This document shows, piece by piece, positions 23,070 through 31,306 of a DNA stretch of 64,000 nt. The stretch comes from Jezberella montanilacus (GTDB lineage: Bacteria > Pseudomonadota > Gammaproteobacteria > Burkholderiales > Burkholderiaceae_B). The notes under the pieces were generated by a model. That model worked only from the letters and a program-made list of their open reading frames with translations, was not told the DNA's origin and searched no databases. The stretch spans positions 186,001-250,000 of the forward strand of contig NZ_PVTV01000012.1 in assembly GCF_003003055.1 (NCBI RefSeq). The letters run 5' to 3'. Each line of letters opens with the position of its first letter. Within the stretch, counting starts at the first letter, position 1. The position numbers were made by a program, and so were the translations under genes.

Positions 23070-24047
23070 CTAAGGTTCTGCTCTGAATCCAGATTGCCTG
23101 ATCACGGGCTCCCATTGCTTTTTGAAGCTCGCCAAAATCTCTTGCGATTGAGTTAAATCGGCCACCACCGGATCAAGCATCATCCCCTGAATCGTTTGTT
23201 GCACGGTCGCATCTTTCATCACTCTGGTAATCGCATTGCTCAGCAAGGTAACTTTATCCTGTGGCATGCTGGCGGGGGCAAAAAACGCATTCCACCCCGC
23301 CCCGGTCAGCGCCAGGTTTGATTGTTTAAAAGTCGGTACATCGGGCAAAGAAGCTTCAGGGGTCTCACCGGATACCGCGATAATTTTGACCTTGCCGGCC
23401 TGATGCATGGGTAGCAAAGAATTGAACGTATCCATCGCAACGTTCAAATGGCCGCCTGCGAGATCATTAATTAAGGGGGCGGATCCTTTGTAGCCGATCA
23501 CTTGCACGGGTGCGCCAATTTTTTCTTCCATCATCATGACAAAGAAATGGGGCAGACTCCCTGTGGCCGGCACGCCGATGTTGTATTTGGCGGGATAGTA
23601 GCCCAGCTGATAAACCAGATCCGCCATGCGTTTGACATTGGATTCGGTCGATACCGCTACTGCAAAGCGGTAGTTGCTAACCATGGATACGATCTTGAAA
23701 TCTTTGCCCGGGTCGTAACCGATATCATTCATGACCAGCGGTGCAATCACCATGATGGCTGGGTTGCCGATCAGTAAAACGTTGTCGGTTGCCGTGGCTT
23801 TTTTCGCAACCTGAGCCGATATTCGGCCCCCTGCACCCAGTTTGTTTTCAACGATAACCGGCACGCCCAGCTCGTCTTTCAGTTTGTCACCGATGATGCG
23901 GGCCACCCGATCTGAGTCCCCACCGGGGGGATAGCCAACAATGATTGTCAGGGGCTGAGTCAGCGGCGCACTGCCTTGCGCTTGTGCGGCAGGCATTTGA
24001 AACGACAAGCTGAGTGAGAGTAAAAAACCGGCAATAAGTTTGGGCAT
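23070..24047 (-). CDS. Bug family tripartite tricarboxylate transporter receptor
   Basis: A 325-residue periplasmic substrate-binding protein of the Bug (TctC-like) family, abundant in Alcaligenaceae. A Sec signal peptide ends near AAQAQ (about residue 24). The mature start PLTIIVGYPPGGDSDRVARII and the later IGYKGSAPLINDLAGG show the family ligand-binding loops, where the Asp of the first loop often contacts carboxylate ligands. I chose the ATG at 24047. A TTG four codons upstream is open but lacks a better ribosome site. No TctA/TctB membrane subunits are nearby, so the receptor is an orphan. It follows the HigA gene by 18 bp on the same strand. Confidence 0.88.
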   Translation of the reverse strand: MPKLIAGFLLSLSLSFQMPAAQAQGSAPLTQPLTIIVGYPPGGDSDRVARIIGDKLKDELGVPVIVENKLGAGGRISAQVAKKATATDNVLLIGNPAIMVIAPLVMNDIGYDPGKDFKIVSMVSNYRFAVAVSTESNVKRMADLVYQLGYYPAKYNIGVPATGSLPHFFVMMMEEKIGAPVQVIGYKGSAPLINDLAGGHLNVAMDTFNSLLPMHQAGKVKIIAVSGETPEASLPDVPTFKQSNLALTGAGWNAFFAPASMPQDKVTLLSNAITRVMKDATVQQTIQGMMLDPVVADLTQSQEILASFKKQWEPVIRQSGFRAEP

Positions 24048-24065
24048 TTTGATAACCAAAATGGA

Positions 24066-24371
24066 TTAAGCGGCGAGAGGTTGAAACACTCGGATACGAC
24101 TTAAAAGTTTTCGCTTCAATTCTCTTGTAGCAATTCGCATATCGTATTCGGTTTGCAGGTTTAGCCAGAACAGGGGCTCCATCTTAAAGTACAAACCAAG
24201 CCGTAGCGCGGTGTCAGCAGTAATAGGCCGTTGCCCATTCACGATTTCACTAATCCGGCTGGCTGGCACATCAATGTCGCTCGAAAGGCGTCGGGCCGTA
24301 ATACTCAGCGGTTTCATAAAGTCTTCAAGCAAAATCTCGCCTGGATGAATTTCTGCAAGTCTTTTAGCCAT
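24066..24371 (-). CDS. higA: HigA-family XRE antitoxin, no partner toxin
   Basis: A 101-residue DNA-binding protein of the HigA/VapI family. It begins with HPGEILLEDFMKPL and has a helix-turn-helix (ITARRLSSDIDVPASRISEIVNG split over helices 2 and 3, about residues 25-47), then the family stretch TADTALRLGLYF and FWLNLQTEYD. HigA normally neutralises the HigB ribonuclease encoded directly upstream and represses its own promoter. No higB frame lies upstream: only 82 bp separate it from the FMN oxidase gene, and this gap holds a palindromic operator-like repeat. It may therefore be a solitary regulator. The Bug receptor follows 18 bp downstream and may share its transcript. Confidence 0.88.
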   Translation of the reverse strand: MAKRLAEIHPGEILLEDFMKPLSITARRLSSDIDVPASRISEIVNGQRPITADTALRLGLYFKMEPLFWLNLQTEYDMRIATRELKRKLLSRIRVFQPLAA

Positions 24372-24408
24372 GTAATTTTCATGCGTTCAAAACAAAGGAA
24401 CTTTATAT

Positions 24409-24445
24409 TTTATTCTGTTTTGCAGAACCTTTATGACAGAATAAA
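24409..24445. promoter_or_regulatory. operator-like inverted repeat upstream of higA
   Basis: A perfect 10 bp inverted repeat, TTTATTCTGT at 24409-24418 and ACAGAATAAA at 24436-24445, with a 17 bp spacer. The spacer holds a third half-site (GCAGAA), giving a nested TTCTG-TTTTG-CAGAA repeat. It sits 38-74 bp before the higA ATG in AT-rich DNA that also carries a TATAAA -10-like hexamer on the minus strand. This fits autoregulation by HigA. It has no following T run that would favour a terminator. Confidence 0.6.
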
Positions 24446-24453
24446 TAGTGTAG

Positions 24454-25614
24454 CTATTTCAACAACAAATCCGCAGTGATTTCATTGATGGATTTAACGC
24501 CGCATAATTGCATGGATCTGATGAGTTCATCTTTCAGGATGTCGAGGGCGCGCTTGGCACCGGCATCGCCTGCGGCGTGTGCGCCGAACAAGGTCGCGCG
24601 ACCGATCAGCACGCCCTGGGCGCCTGAGGCAATCGCTTTGACCACATCCACCCCGCGTCTGACCCCGCCATCAACCAAGACAGGGAGACGACCAGCCGCC
24701 CCCTCAACTACCCCCGGCAACGCATCCATGGTTGCCGCTGCGCCGTCGAGCTGACGGCCGCCATGGTTCGACACAACGATGGCATCGATCCCCATTTGCG
24801 CTAATCGATCCGCATCGGCGCTACGCATAACGCCTTTGACAATCAACTTGCGTGACCACTTGTCGCGAATCTTTTGCAGGTCAGCCCAGCTAAATGCTGG
24901 ATCGTAGTTTTTACCGACACTGGATACCAGCGCTTTACCACCCGGATTATTTTCTTTAAGTTCTTTGATGTTCTCCAAGGCGGGTATGCCGCTCGCGAGC
25001 ATGGCAAGCGCCCACAGTGGCTTAGATGCAAAGCCCAGCACGTTTTTAGGCGTGAACTTCATGGGGAAGCTCAACTGATTTCTAAAATCCCGTTCGCGTT
25101 TACCTCCAACGGGTAAGTCAACAGTAATCATCAGCCCTTCGTATTCTGCGACTCGGGCGCGCTCGATCAGCGCAGCGAGTTTTTCTTTATTGCTCAGGAT
25201 ATAAGCCTGAAACCACAACCGACCCGAGGCCGTGTTCGCGATGTCTTCTATGGTGGTGGTGGCTGAGGTGGATAGTGTGTATGGGATGCCCATGGCGGTG
25301 GCTGCTTTGGCGATCGCAATATCACTGCCGGGCCGACCGAAATTTAAAGCACCCGTTGGCGCCACTGCGATGGGCAAACTAGACCGACCACCGACAAGAT
25401 TGCACGTCGTATCAACGACCGATACATCGTTCAGCGCTTTGGGTAATAAGCGAACACGCTGAAAGGCTGCGAGATTGTCGCGCAGCGTGAGCTCTTGTTC
25501 TGCGCCGCCATCAAAAAATTCAAAGATCGATCGAGGTAGACGCGCCTGAGACATCAGTCTCAAATCATCGATGCTAAAGGCGCGTTGTGCTTTCTTCACT
25601 AAGCTCATGCTCAT
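24454..25614 (-). CDS. FMN-dependent alpha-hydroxy acid dehydrogenase/oxidase
   Basis: A 386-residue flavoenzyme of the lactate/mandelate/glycolate oxidase family, which oxidises 2-hydroxy acids to 2-oxo acids. FMN and active-site features are the N-terminal FEFFDGGAEQE, APTGALNFGRPG, LSTSATTTIEDI, the QAYI tyrosine, TVDLPVGGKRERD, the catalytic lysine in LIVKGVM and the catalytic His-Arg loop SNHGGRQLD, then DGGVRRGVD and GRATL. A long loop with LGFASKPLWALAMLASG near 200 suggests a membrane-attached, mandelate-dehydrogenase-like type. It lies 13 bp after a Bug receptor gene, so uptake and oxidation of a hydroxy acid are plausibly linked. Confidence 0.92.
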   Translation of the reverse strand: MSMSLVKKAQRAFSIDDLRLMSQARLPRSIFEFFDGGAEQELTLRDNLAAFQRVRLLPKALNDVSVVDTTCNLVGGRSSLPIAVAPTGALNFGRPGSDIAIAKAATAMGIPYTLSTSATTTIEDIANTASGRLWFQAYILSNKEKLAALIERARVAEYEGLMITVDLPVGGKRERDFRNQLSFPMKFTPKNVLGFASKPLWALAMLASGIPALENIKELKENNPGGKALVSSVGKNYDPAFSWADLQKIRDKWSRKLIVKGVMRSADADRLAQMGIDAIVVSNHGGRQLDGAAATMDALPGVVEGAAGRLPVLVDGGVRRGVDVVKAIASGAQGVLIGRATLFGAHAAGDAGAKRALDILKDELIRSMQLCGVKSINEITADLLLK

Positions 25615-25627
25615 TCTCTACCCAAAA

Positions 25628-26617
25628 TTATTCAGCCGTGATCCCGGCTGCCTCAATCACCTTGGCCCAGCGGGCTTTGTCTTTCTCTAAAAACGCTTTG
25701 AACTCAGCAGGTGAGTCACCGACAGAGATGGCACCGAGATCTTTCAAGCGCTTTTGCACCTCGGGCTGATTGAGTGCCTGCAACAATTCTTTGTTCAAAC
25801 GGTCGACAATCGGCTTAGGTGTGCCGGCAGCGGCCAGTAAGCCAACCCAGGGCGCAGTTTGCTCAAAGTCTGGGAAGCCCGACGCATCCATGGTCGGTAC
25901 ACCCAGAAAATCCGCCAAGGGTTTGGCAGTACCGACAGCCAGTACCCGAATGCGCTTCTCAGCGACTTGATCCGCAATGCCGATCATGGGATAGAACATA
26001 AAAGACACGCGACCAGAAATCACTTCGGTTAGTGCGGGCGCATTGCCTCTGAAAGGCACATGCAGCATCTTGGTACCTGACACCGTCGCCATCAGTGCGC
26101 CAGCCAAGTGGGCTGAGCCGCCATTGCCTGCTGAGCCATAGCTGATTGACTCGGGCTCTTTCTTCGCTTGCGCAACCAAATCCGCGACGGTTTTGTAAGG
26201 TGAGTCGTAAGCCGTCACCAGAACCAGTGGCAAATTTGCAGCGAGAGAGATCGGCTCGAAGCTGCCTAAAGGATCGTATTCGGCTTTGCTTTTCAGCAGC
26301 AAAAAGTTGACATTATGGGATAGCGAGGCAAACAAGGTTGTGTAGCCGTCAGGCTTGGATTTAGCCACTTCTTTCGTGGCGATCAGCGAGTTCGCCCCTG
26401 TGCGGTTTTCTACCAGGACGGTTTGGCCCATGGATTGGGTCATGTGCTGCGCCAAAATCCGACCAATCACGTCTGTAGGGCCACCTGCGGCAAAGCCAAT
26501 CAAGACTCTCACCGGCTGCGAGGGGTAATTATTTTGAGCTTGCACAGCTTGCGTCTGAAGGCTCAGCCCAACTACAGCCGCCATTAAAAGCAAACCACCT
26601 AGGATCTTTCTCTGCAT
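25628..26617 (-). CDS. Bug family tripartite tricarboxylate transporter receptor
   Basis: A 329-residue periplasmic binding protein with a Sec signal (cleavage after AVQAQ, about 28). It has the Bug signature PVRVLIGFAAGGPTDVIGRI at the start of the mature protein, followed by VENRTGANSLIA, the PDGYT turn and VPFRGNAPALTEVISG. The Asp in GGPTD is the usual ligand-contact position. It sits between a TauD-type dioxygenase gene (25 bp upstream) and the FMN hydroxyacid oxidase gene (13 bp downstream) in one leftward unit. No TctAB genes are present in the window. Confidence 0.92.
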   Translation of the reverse strand: MQRKILGGLLLMAAVVGLSLQTQAVQAQNNYPSQPVRVLIGFAAGGPTDVIGRILAQHMTQSMGQTVLVENRTGANSLIATKEVAKSKPDGYTTLFASLSHNVNFLLLKSKAEYDPLGSFEPISLAANLPLVLVTAYDSPYKTVADLVAQAKKEPESISYGSAGNGGSAHLAGALMATVSGTKMLHVPFRGNAPALTEVISGRVSFMFYPMIGIADQVAEKRIRVLAVGTAKPLADFLGVPTMDASGFPDFEQTAPWVGLLAAAGTPKPIVDRLNKELLQALNQPEVQKRLKDLGAISVGDSPAEFKAFLEKDKARWAKVIEAAGITAE

Positions 26618-26642
26618 GATATTTGTCTTCTCGTTTTATGAA

Positions 26643-27539
26643 TCAAGCGGCTTGGGGCATATCACCGACGGGAAAATAACGATCGGCCATCACCTGGCAT
26701 CGTTTAATAAACCGATGCTCGTGAGGCAGGTAATCCGCCACAGCATTGTGAATAGTACCCATGTTGTCCCACATCAATACATCCCCTTCCGTCCAGCGAT
26801 GCCGGTAGCGAAACTGGGGTTGTAATTGGTGTTCGAACAAGAAAGCCAGCGTGCGCTCGCTCTCGACCGCATCCATCTCGTTGATCTGGATCGAGTAGCC
26901 GGGATTCGCGTAAAGCACTTTTTCACCGGTGATCGGGTGAGTCAGAAAAATGGGATGTGAGACCGGTGGCTTAGCCGCGCGCTGTTCGGGCGTGAGCGGG
27001 GGGCGAAGACTACCTGGCTGTTTGCGCATGTTTTCCCAGAACTTGTTGAAGTCGTGCAGAACGGTCATGCCATCAAGCTTGGTTTTTAGCTCATCTGGCA
27101 AGGCCAGATAAGCGGCACGCATGTTGCAAAACTCGGTACCACCCAGGGGCTGACCATCGCGATGCGGGATTTCTATCCCATAGAGTACGTTGGTGAAAGC
27201 AATCATCTTGCTGTAAGACATGTCGGTGTGCCAGTCCTGGCCGGCGTCACCTAAGCCAACCGGTTTGCCTTCGTCTGTTTTCTTGTTCGAGAGGATCATG
27301 ACCTCTGGGTGCCCCGGCTCTTGGTACATATTGGCTACGTTCACCTCGAGCGTGCCAAAGTTCTGGCTAAACGCTTTGAGCGCGGGCCCGGTGAGGGTCT
27401 GTGCGGGATACCAAAGCACACCATACTTGCCCAGCAAGGCTTCGAGTTCTTTATAAGTGGCGTGGGACAAAGGCTGGGCGAGGTCGATGTTCTCTACACA
27501 GGCACCAAGACCTTGACCGCTGGGGGTGACTTTCAGCAT
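26643..27539 (-). CDS. TauD/TfdA-family Fe(II)/2-oxoglutarate dioxygenase
   Basis: A 298-residue non-heme iron oxygenase that couples 2-oxoglutarate decarboxylation to substrate hydroxylation. The facial triad is visible as H and D in DWHTDMSYS (near 104-112) and H in DNMGTIHNAV (near 263). The 2-oxoglutarate arginine fits HRFIKRC close to the C-terminus. The ATG at 27539 is chosen because GGAG lies 7 bases ahead and the protein then begins at the conserved LKVTPSG. The frame stays open for another 46 codons with no family similarity. It is the first gene of a leftward unit with a Bug receptor and an FMN oxidase, and is divergent from ssb. The substrate could be a sulfonate, a chloroaryl ether or an organic acid. 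Confidence 0.88.
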   Translation of the reverse strand: MLKVTPSGQGLGACVENIDLAQPLSHATYKELEALLGKYGVLWYPAQTLTGPALKAFSQNFGTLEVNVANMYQEPGHPEVMILSNKKTDEGKPVGLGDAGQDWHTDMSYSKMIAFTNVLYGIEIPHRDGQPLGGTEFCNMRAAYLALPDELKTKLDGMTVLHDFNKFWENMRKQPGSLRPPLTPEQRAAKPPVSHPIFLTHPITGEKVLYANPGYSIQINEMDAVESERTLAFLFEHQLQPQFRYRHRWTEGDVLMWDNMGTIHNAVADYLPHEHRFIKRCQVMADRYFPVGDMPQAA

Positions 27540-27840
27540 GCGAGCTCCGTTCTGTTGACTAGCTTTCGTGAATGACTGTAGCCACAATATAAACAATGAT
27601 CGACCTAAGGGGTGGCTCAATCTGTGACCCAATATCTGCGACTCCGCCCACGCGAAGAACATTTTGGCTCGTTTCAAACTGTTGGATGTCGATTAAACTG
27701 TGCCAAGACAGTGACGAGCTAGGTAGTTTTGCGTCTAGCGCAAATGGACTCGTCGTCTGATCATATCGGTTTGTACAGGGTTGGGTGTTTATCCACCGAG
27801 CCCGTTTGATGAATAGTTTTTTGAATATACGGAGATCGGC
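27540..27840. promoter_or_regulatory. 301 bp divergent intergenic region, tauD-like / ssb
   Basis: The region must hold the promoters for the leftward dioxygenase operon and for ssb. A minus-strand -10-like TATATT lies near 27588. A perfect inverted repeat TTTGCG-N5-CGCAAA is at 27728-27744. An ssb ribosome site, CGGAGA, stands about 8 bases before its ATG. I found no gene, no LexA-type box and no convincing paired -35/-10 for ssb. Confidence 0.5.
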
Positions 27841-28332
27841 ATGGCATCGGTCAATAAAGTAATTTTGGTGGGTAATCTTGGCCGCGATCCAGAGGTGCGT
27901 TACAGCCCCGATGGCGGCGCAATCTGTAATGTGTCGATTGCAACGACCAGCAGCTGGAAGGACAAAACATCCGGCGATCGCCGTGAAGAAACCGAATGGC
28001 ATCGCGTCGTGTTCTACAACCGTCTGGCTGAGATCGCAGGCGAGTACTTGCGCAAAGGTCGTCCTGTTTACGTAGAAGGCCGCCTAAAGACGCGCAAATG
28101 GCAGAACAAAGAAGGCGTCGATCAGTACACGACTGAAGTCGTCGCTGATCAAATGCAGATGCTTGGTGGCCGTGACAGTGGCGGCGACAGTATGGGCGGT
28201 GGGGCACCGGATGGGATGAACGACAGTCAACCCGCGTCGCGTCCAGCGGCCAGACCGCAAGGCCAGCGGCCAGCAGCACCGGCGGCAAATGGTGCCAATT
28301 TGGCGGATATGGAAGACGACATTCCGTTTTAA
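27841..28332 (+). CDS. ssb: single-stranded DNA-binding protein
   Basis: A 163-residue SSB with an N-terminal OB fold ([20 protein letters not shown] start, [21 protein letters not shown] core), a glycine/proline/glutamine-rich linker from about 110, and the acidic tip MEDDIPF that recruits repair and replication proteins. It is essential for replication, recombination and repair. A perfect 9 bp hairpin with T-rich tail follows. Upstream order uvrA-MFS is kept, but with an inserted block. Confidence 0.98.
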   Translation: MASVNKVILVGNLGRDPEVRYSPDGGAICNVSIATTSSWKDKTSGDRREETEWHRVVFYNRLAEIAGEYLRKGRPVYVEGRLKTRKWQNKEGVDQYTTEVVADQMQMLGGRDSGGDSMGGGAPDGMNDSQPASRPAARPQGQRPAAPAANGANLADMEDDIPF

Positions 28333-28365
28333 AGTCCGTGTTGTTAGCAGTTTCGATTAAGCCAG

Positions 28366-28395
28366 CGGGGTCATGAAGATGACCCCGTTTTGTTT
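28366..28395 (+). terminator. rho-independent terminator after ssb
   Basis: CGGGGTCAT (28366-28374), loop GAAG, ATGACCCCG (28379-28387), then TTTTGTTT. A perfect 9 bp stem with a T tail closes the ssb transcript. Confidence 0.92.
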
Positions 28396-28470
28396 AAACA
28401 AGACAAAATCGGCGTCACGTCTGAAGGCAGCTAGCTAGATCTGCACGCTGACTAGCGCCACCACCTGAAG

Positions 28471-28487
28471 TTGGCACAAATATTGCT
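28471..28487 (+). promoter_or_regulatory. sigma-54 (RpoN) -24/-12 promoter of the atzF-ABC-atzGEH operon
   Basis: The sequence TTGGCAC-AAATA-TTGCT matches the sigma-54 consensus TGGCAC-N5-TTGCW. The GG (28473-28474) and GC (28485-28486) doublets are separated by exactly 10 bp. Transcription would start near 28498, 24 bp before the GTG start and just before its GGGAG ribosome site. Sigma-54 promoters need an enhancer-binding activator such as NtrC, and nitrogen limitation is the common signal for ureido-nitrogen genes. An NtrC-type GCAC-N-GTGC palindrome was not clearly seen upstream. Confidence 0.85.
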
Positions 28488-28521
28488 CATATCCCTGAAC
28501 AAAACAGGGAGACGCAATACC

Positions 28522-30258
28522 GTGCAGCCACCATTCGCTGGAATCACTCGCAGACCAGCTACCGCTGAGGCCACAGAGGCCGATTCGGCGTGGATCACGC
28601 GCGTGTCCGCTGAGCCCTCCAATCAGCAGCAATCGCAGGCTGGCTCTGGTCCCCTGGATGGTTTGCACTTTGCTGTCAAAGACAATATTGACGTAGCGGG
28701 TTTACCGACAACCGCCGGATGCTCGGCTTTTGCTTACACGCCGAGCGAGCACGCCCACGTAGTGGAACGCTTGCTTCGGGCAGGCGCGCGCCTGGCAGGC
28801 AAAACCAACCTCGATCAGTTTGCTTGCGGCCTCAACGGAACACGTTCTCCCTACGGCCCGGTTCCGAATGCGCTCAACCCGGCCTATGTTTCGGGCGGAT
28901 CCAGTTCCGGCTCGGCTTACGTCGTGGCCAAAGGCTTGGCCGACTTCTCGCTGGGCACGGATACGGCAGGCTCGGGCCGTGTGCCCGCCGGTTTGAACAA
29001 CATTGTGGGCCTGAAACCGACTCGTGGTTTGATTTCGGCCCGAGGGGTGGTGCCCGCAGCACAAAACGTCGATTGCGTCTCGATTTTTGCAATGACAGTC
29101 TCAACGGCAGCGAAGGTGTTGCAGGCTTGCATAGGCTATGACGAGGCGGATCCGTTTTCCCGAAGGGTTACGATGGCATCGAAACCCTTACCAGCAAAGT
29201 TTCGCTTTGGCGTACCCGATACCCTTGAATTCTTTGGCGACAAACTCGCTGAGGCGGCTTTTACCCAGTCCCTTGAGCAGCTGACGGGCCTCGGTGGTAC
29301 CGCGGTGACGATTAATTACGCACCGCTCGCGCAGGCCGCGGCCATGCTCTACGACAGTGCATTGGTCAGTCAGCGGTATACCGCCATCCAAGCATTTTTT
29401 GATGCCCATGAAGAAGAGGTGATCGAGCCGGTACGCAGCATCATCGCCAAAGGACGGCAATATAGCGCCGCCGACTACATTCGTGCTGAGATTGATATGC
29501 TGGCCCTCAGTCAAGTCGCCGGTCGGATGTGGCAAGAGATAGACGTACTGTTTGTGCCGACCGCACCGACGCACTACACCATCGATCAAATGCAAGCGGA
29601 TCCTGTCGCCCTTAACCGTAACCTTGGGCAATACACCAACTTCGTTAATCTGTTTGACTACGCTGCGCTGTCGGTGCCCAGTCTGATGAGGCCTGATGGA
29701 TTGCCCTTTGGCGTCACCCTGATTGGCCCTGCTGGCAGTGACTGGCAACTGGCCGATCTGGGCCAGCGCTATCACCATGCCACGGGTTTATCGCTTGGCG
29801 CAACCACACGGTCCTTGCCTGAGCCAGCACCCATCGCAGCCTTGCAAGCCCCAGCTACGGTAAGGGTCGCAGTGGTAGGGGCTCACCTTAGCGGTATGTC
29901 CTTGAACTGGCAACTGACTGAGCGGGATGCGACCTTGGTCGAGGCTACGCATACGGCACCAGACTATCGCTTTTTTGCGTTAGCAAATTCGCAACCGCCC
30001 AAACCTGGTTTGTTGCGTGTGGAGCCAGGCAAGGGGGCCGCAATCGCCCTCGAGATCTGGGAGATGCCGCTAACCCACTACGGTTCCTTCGTTGCGTTGA
30101 TCCCAGCCCCGCTGGGGATTGGCACCTTGACACTCGCCGATGGCTCTTCAGTACAAGGCTTCGTTTGTGAAGCACAAGCGCTAACAACCGCGACGGATAT
30201 TACTCACCTGGGCGGATGGCGCGCCTACGTAAACAGCTTGACCCACTCAACCAATTGA
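28522..30258 (+). CDS. atzF: allophanate hydrolase, AtzF type
   Basis: AtzF hydrolyses allophanate, the last step of s-triazine and biuret-type degradation, releasing ammonia and CO2. The N-terminal amidase-signature domain has the Ser-cisSer-Lys triad: K about 52 in FAVKDNID and serines in SGGSSSGS near 127-133. The C-terminal domain from about 450 (VAVVGAHLSGM, APDYRFFAL, PPKPGLLR, IPAPLGIGT, LGGWRAYV) is the one unique to allophanate hydrolases. I choose the GTG at 28522: GGGAG lies 11 bases ahead, and an upstream TTG at 28471 is itself part of the sigma-54 promoter. The resulting 578 residues are close to the family length of about 600. An ABC importer and atzG-E-H genes follow, with no urea carboxylase gene. 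Confidence 0.92.
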   Translation: MQPPFAGITRRPATAEATEADSAWITRVSAEPSNQQQSQAGSGPLDGLHFAVKDNIDVAGLPTTAGCSAFAYTPSEHAHVVERLLRAGARLAGKTNLDQFACGLNGTRSPYGPVPNALNPAYVSGGSSSGSAYVVAKGLADFSLGTDTAGSGRVPAGLNNIVGLKPTRGLISARGVVPAAQNVDCVSIFAMTVSTAAKVLQACIGYDEADPFSRRVTMASKPLPAKFRFGVPDTLEFFGDKLAEAAFTQSLEQLTGLGGTAVTINYAPLAQAAAMLYDSALVSQRYTAIQAFFDAHEEEVIEPVRSIIAKGRQYSAADYIRAEIDMLALSQVAGRMWQEIDVLFVPTAPTHYTIDQMQADPVALNRNLGQYTNFVNLFDYAALSVPSLMRPDGLPFGVTLIGPAGSDWQLADLGQRYHHATGLSLGATTRSLPEPAPIAALQAPATVRVAVVGAHLSGMSLNWQLTERDATLVEATHTAPDYRFFALANSQPPKPGLLRVEPGKGAAIALEIWEMPLTHYGSFVALIPAPLGIGTLTLADGSSVQGFVCEAQALTTATDITHLGGWRAYVNSLTHSTN

Positions 30259-30284
30259 CCTTTTACCCACCCGTGGAGTTCTTC

Positions 30285-31304
30285 ATGACCCATCGCACCT
30301 TGACAGCTAAGTCCCATGTCTCAACTTCGCGCCGCAAGCTCTTGCAAGCTGGCGTAGCCACCGGTGCATTGAGCGTCCTGGGAGCGCACCCTCTGGTTCA
30401 AGCGCAAACCACCCCAAAAATCCGCATCGGGTATTGGCCCATTGCGGCGGGTCTGCCCTTTTATGCGGCGCTTGAAAAAGGCTACTTCAAAGAGGCTGGT
30501 CTGGACGTTGAAGGCGTTAAATTCGCCAGCGCTGCACAGATCATGGAAGCAATGCTTGCCGGTCGTTGTGACGGTAGTGCCAACGGTACCGGTTCAGCCA
30601 ACTTAGGCATCGGTGAAGTTGCCTCCCCTGGTACTTTCAAAATCTTTGCGTCCAACCCAAGTAATGTCAAAGACGTGTTGGACGAATTTTTAGTCGCCTC
30701 CAGCAGCCCAGTAAAAACCATGGCTGAGCTCAAAGGTAAAAAAGTAGCCTCCGGACCGGGCATTCAAAACCTGACGCTGGCCAGAACAGTACTTGAGCGC
30801 GCAGGCGCTACCGGGGCGACCGTGATTGAACTGCCGATTGCACAACACGTGGCAGCACTTGCGGCAGGTCAGGTTGATGCTGTCTATACCCTGGAGCCGA
30901 CCGGTACGATTGGCCGTTTGAATGGCGCCACCCGCGTCCTGGAAGCTGGCGTCATCTCCAAGTACATCCTCGGTGATGCGATGGCTCCGTGGTTCGGTGG
31001 TTCGGCTTCACTGACCGCAGATTTTGTTAAAAAGTATCCGGCTGAGACCAAGAAATTTGTCACGGCCTATGGCAAAGGTATTGATTACGTGCGCAAGAGT
31101 ACCGTTGAGGCGCGTCAGTACTTGAAGGGCTACACCGCGATCGAAGGCGATCTCACGGCAGAAGTCCCGATGGCTGCCTATACGATGTACAACGAATTCA
31201 CGCCCAAAGATATCGAATACTTTCAGAAATTCTTCGATCTGTTCTTTGATAAAGGGATCTTCACGTCGCGCCCCATGGTCGAGTCCATGCTGTACAAGGG
31301 ATAG
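30285..31304 (+). CDS. ABC transporter substrate-binding protein (NMT1/SsuA-like), Tat signal
   Basis: A 339-residue periplasmic binding protein of the nitrate/sulfonate/taurine (NMT1/THI5-like) family. The N-terminus carries a twin-arginine signal, SRRKLLQAGVATGALSVLG (about 16-34), cleaved after VQAQ. The mature part starts KIRIGYWPIAAGLPFYAALEKG, the family ligand-cleft region. I chose the ATG at 30285 for the GGAG 8 bases ahead and for the signal peptide. The frame is open further upstream inside atzF. It is followed 2 bp later by the permease gene. The context predicts a ureido or carboxylated urea ligand, but the sequence does not identify it. Confidence 0.9.
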   Translation: MTHRTLTAKSHVSTSRRKLLQAGVATGALSVLGAHPLVQAQTTPKIRIGYWPIAAGLPFYAALEKGYFKEAGLDVEGVKFASAAQIMEAMLAGRCDGSANGTGSANLGIGEVASPGTFKIFASNPSNVKDVLDEFLVASSSPVKTMAELKGKKVASGPGIQNLTLARTVLERAGATGATVIELPIAQHVAALAAGQVDAVYTLEPTGTIGRLNGATRVLEAGVISKYILGDAMAPWFGGSASLTADFVKKYPAETKKFVTAYGKGIDYVRKSTVEARQYLKGYTAIEGDLTAEVPMAAYTMYNEFTPKDIEYFQKFFDLFFDKGIFTSRPMVESMLYKG

Positions 31305-31306
31305 TC

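Noticed and set aside
28442-28461. TGCAC half-site upstream of the RpoN promoter as an NtrC site
   Set aside because: There is no matching GTGCA half at the correct distance, and the position (about -55) is nearer than typical enhancers.
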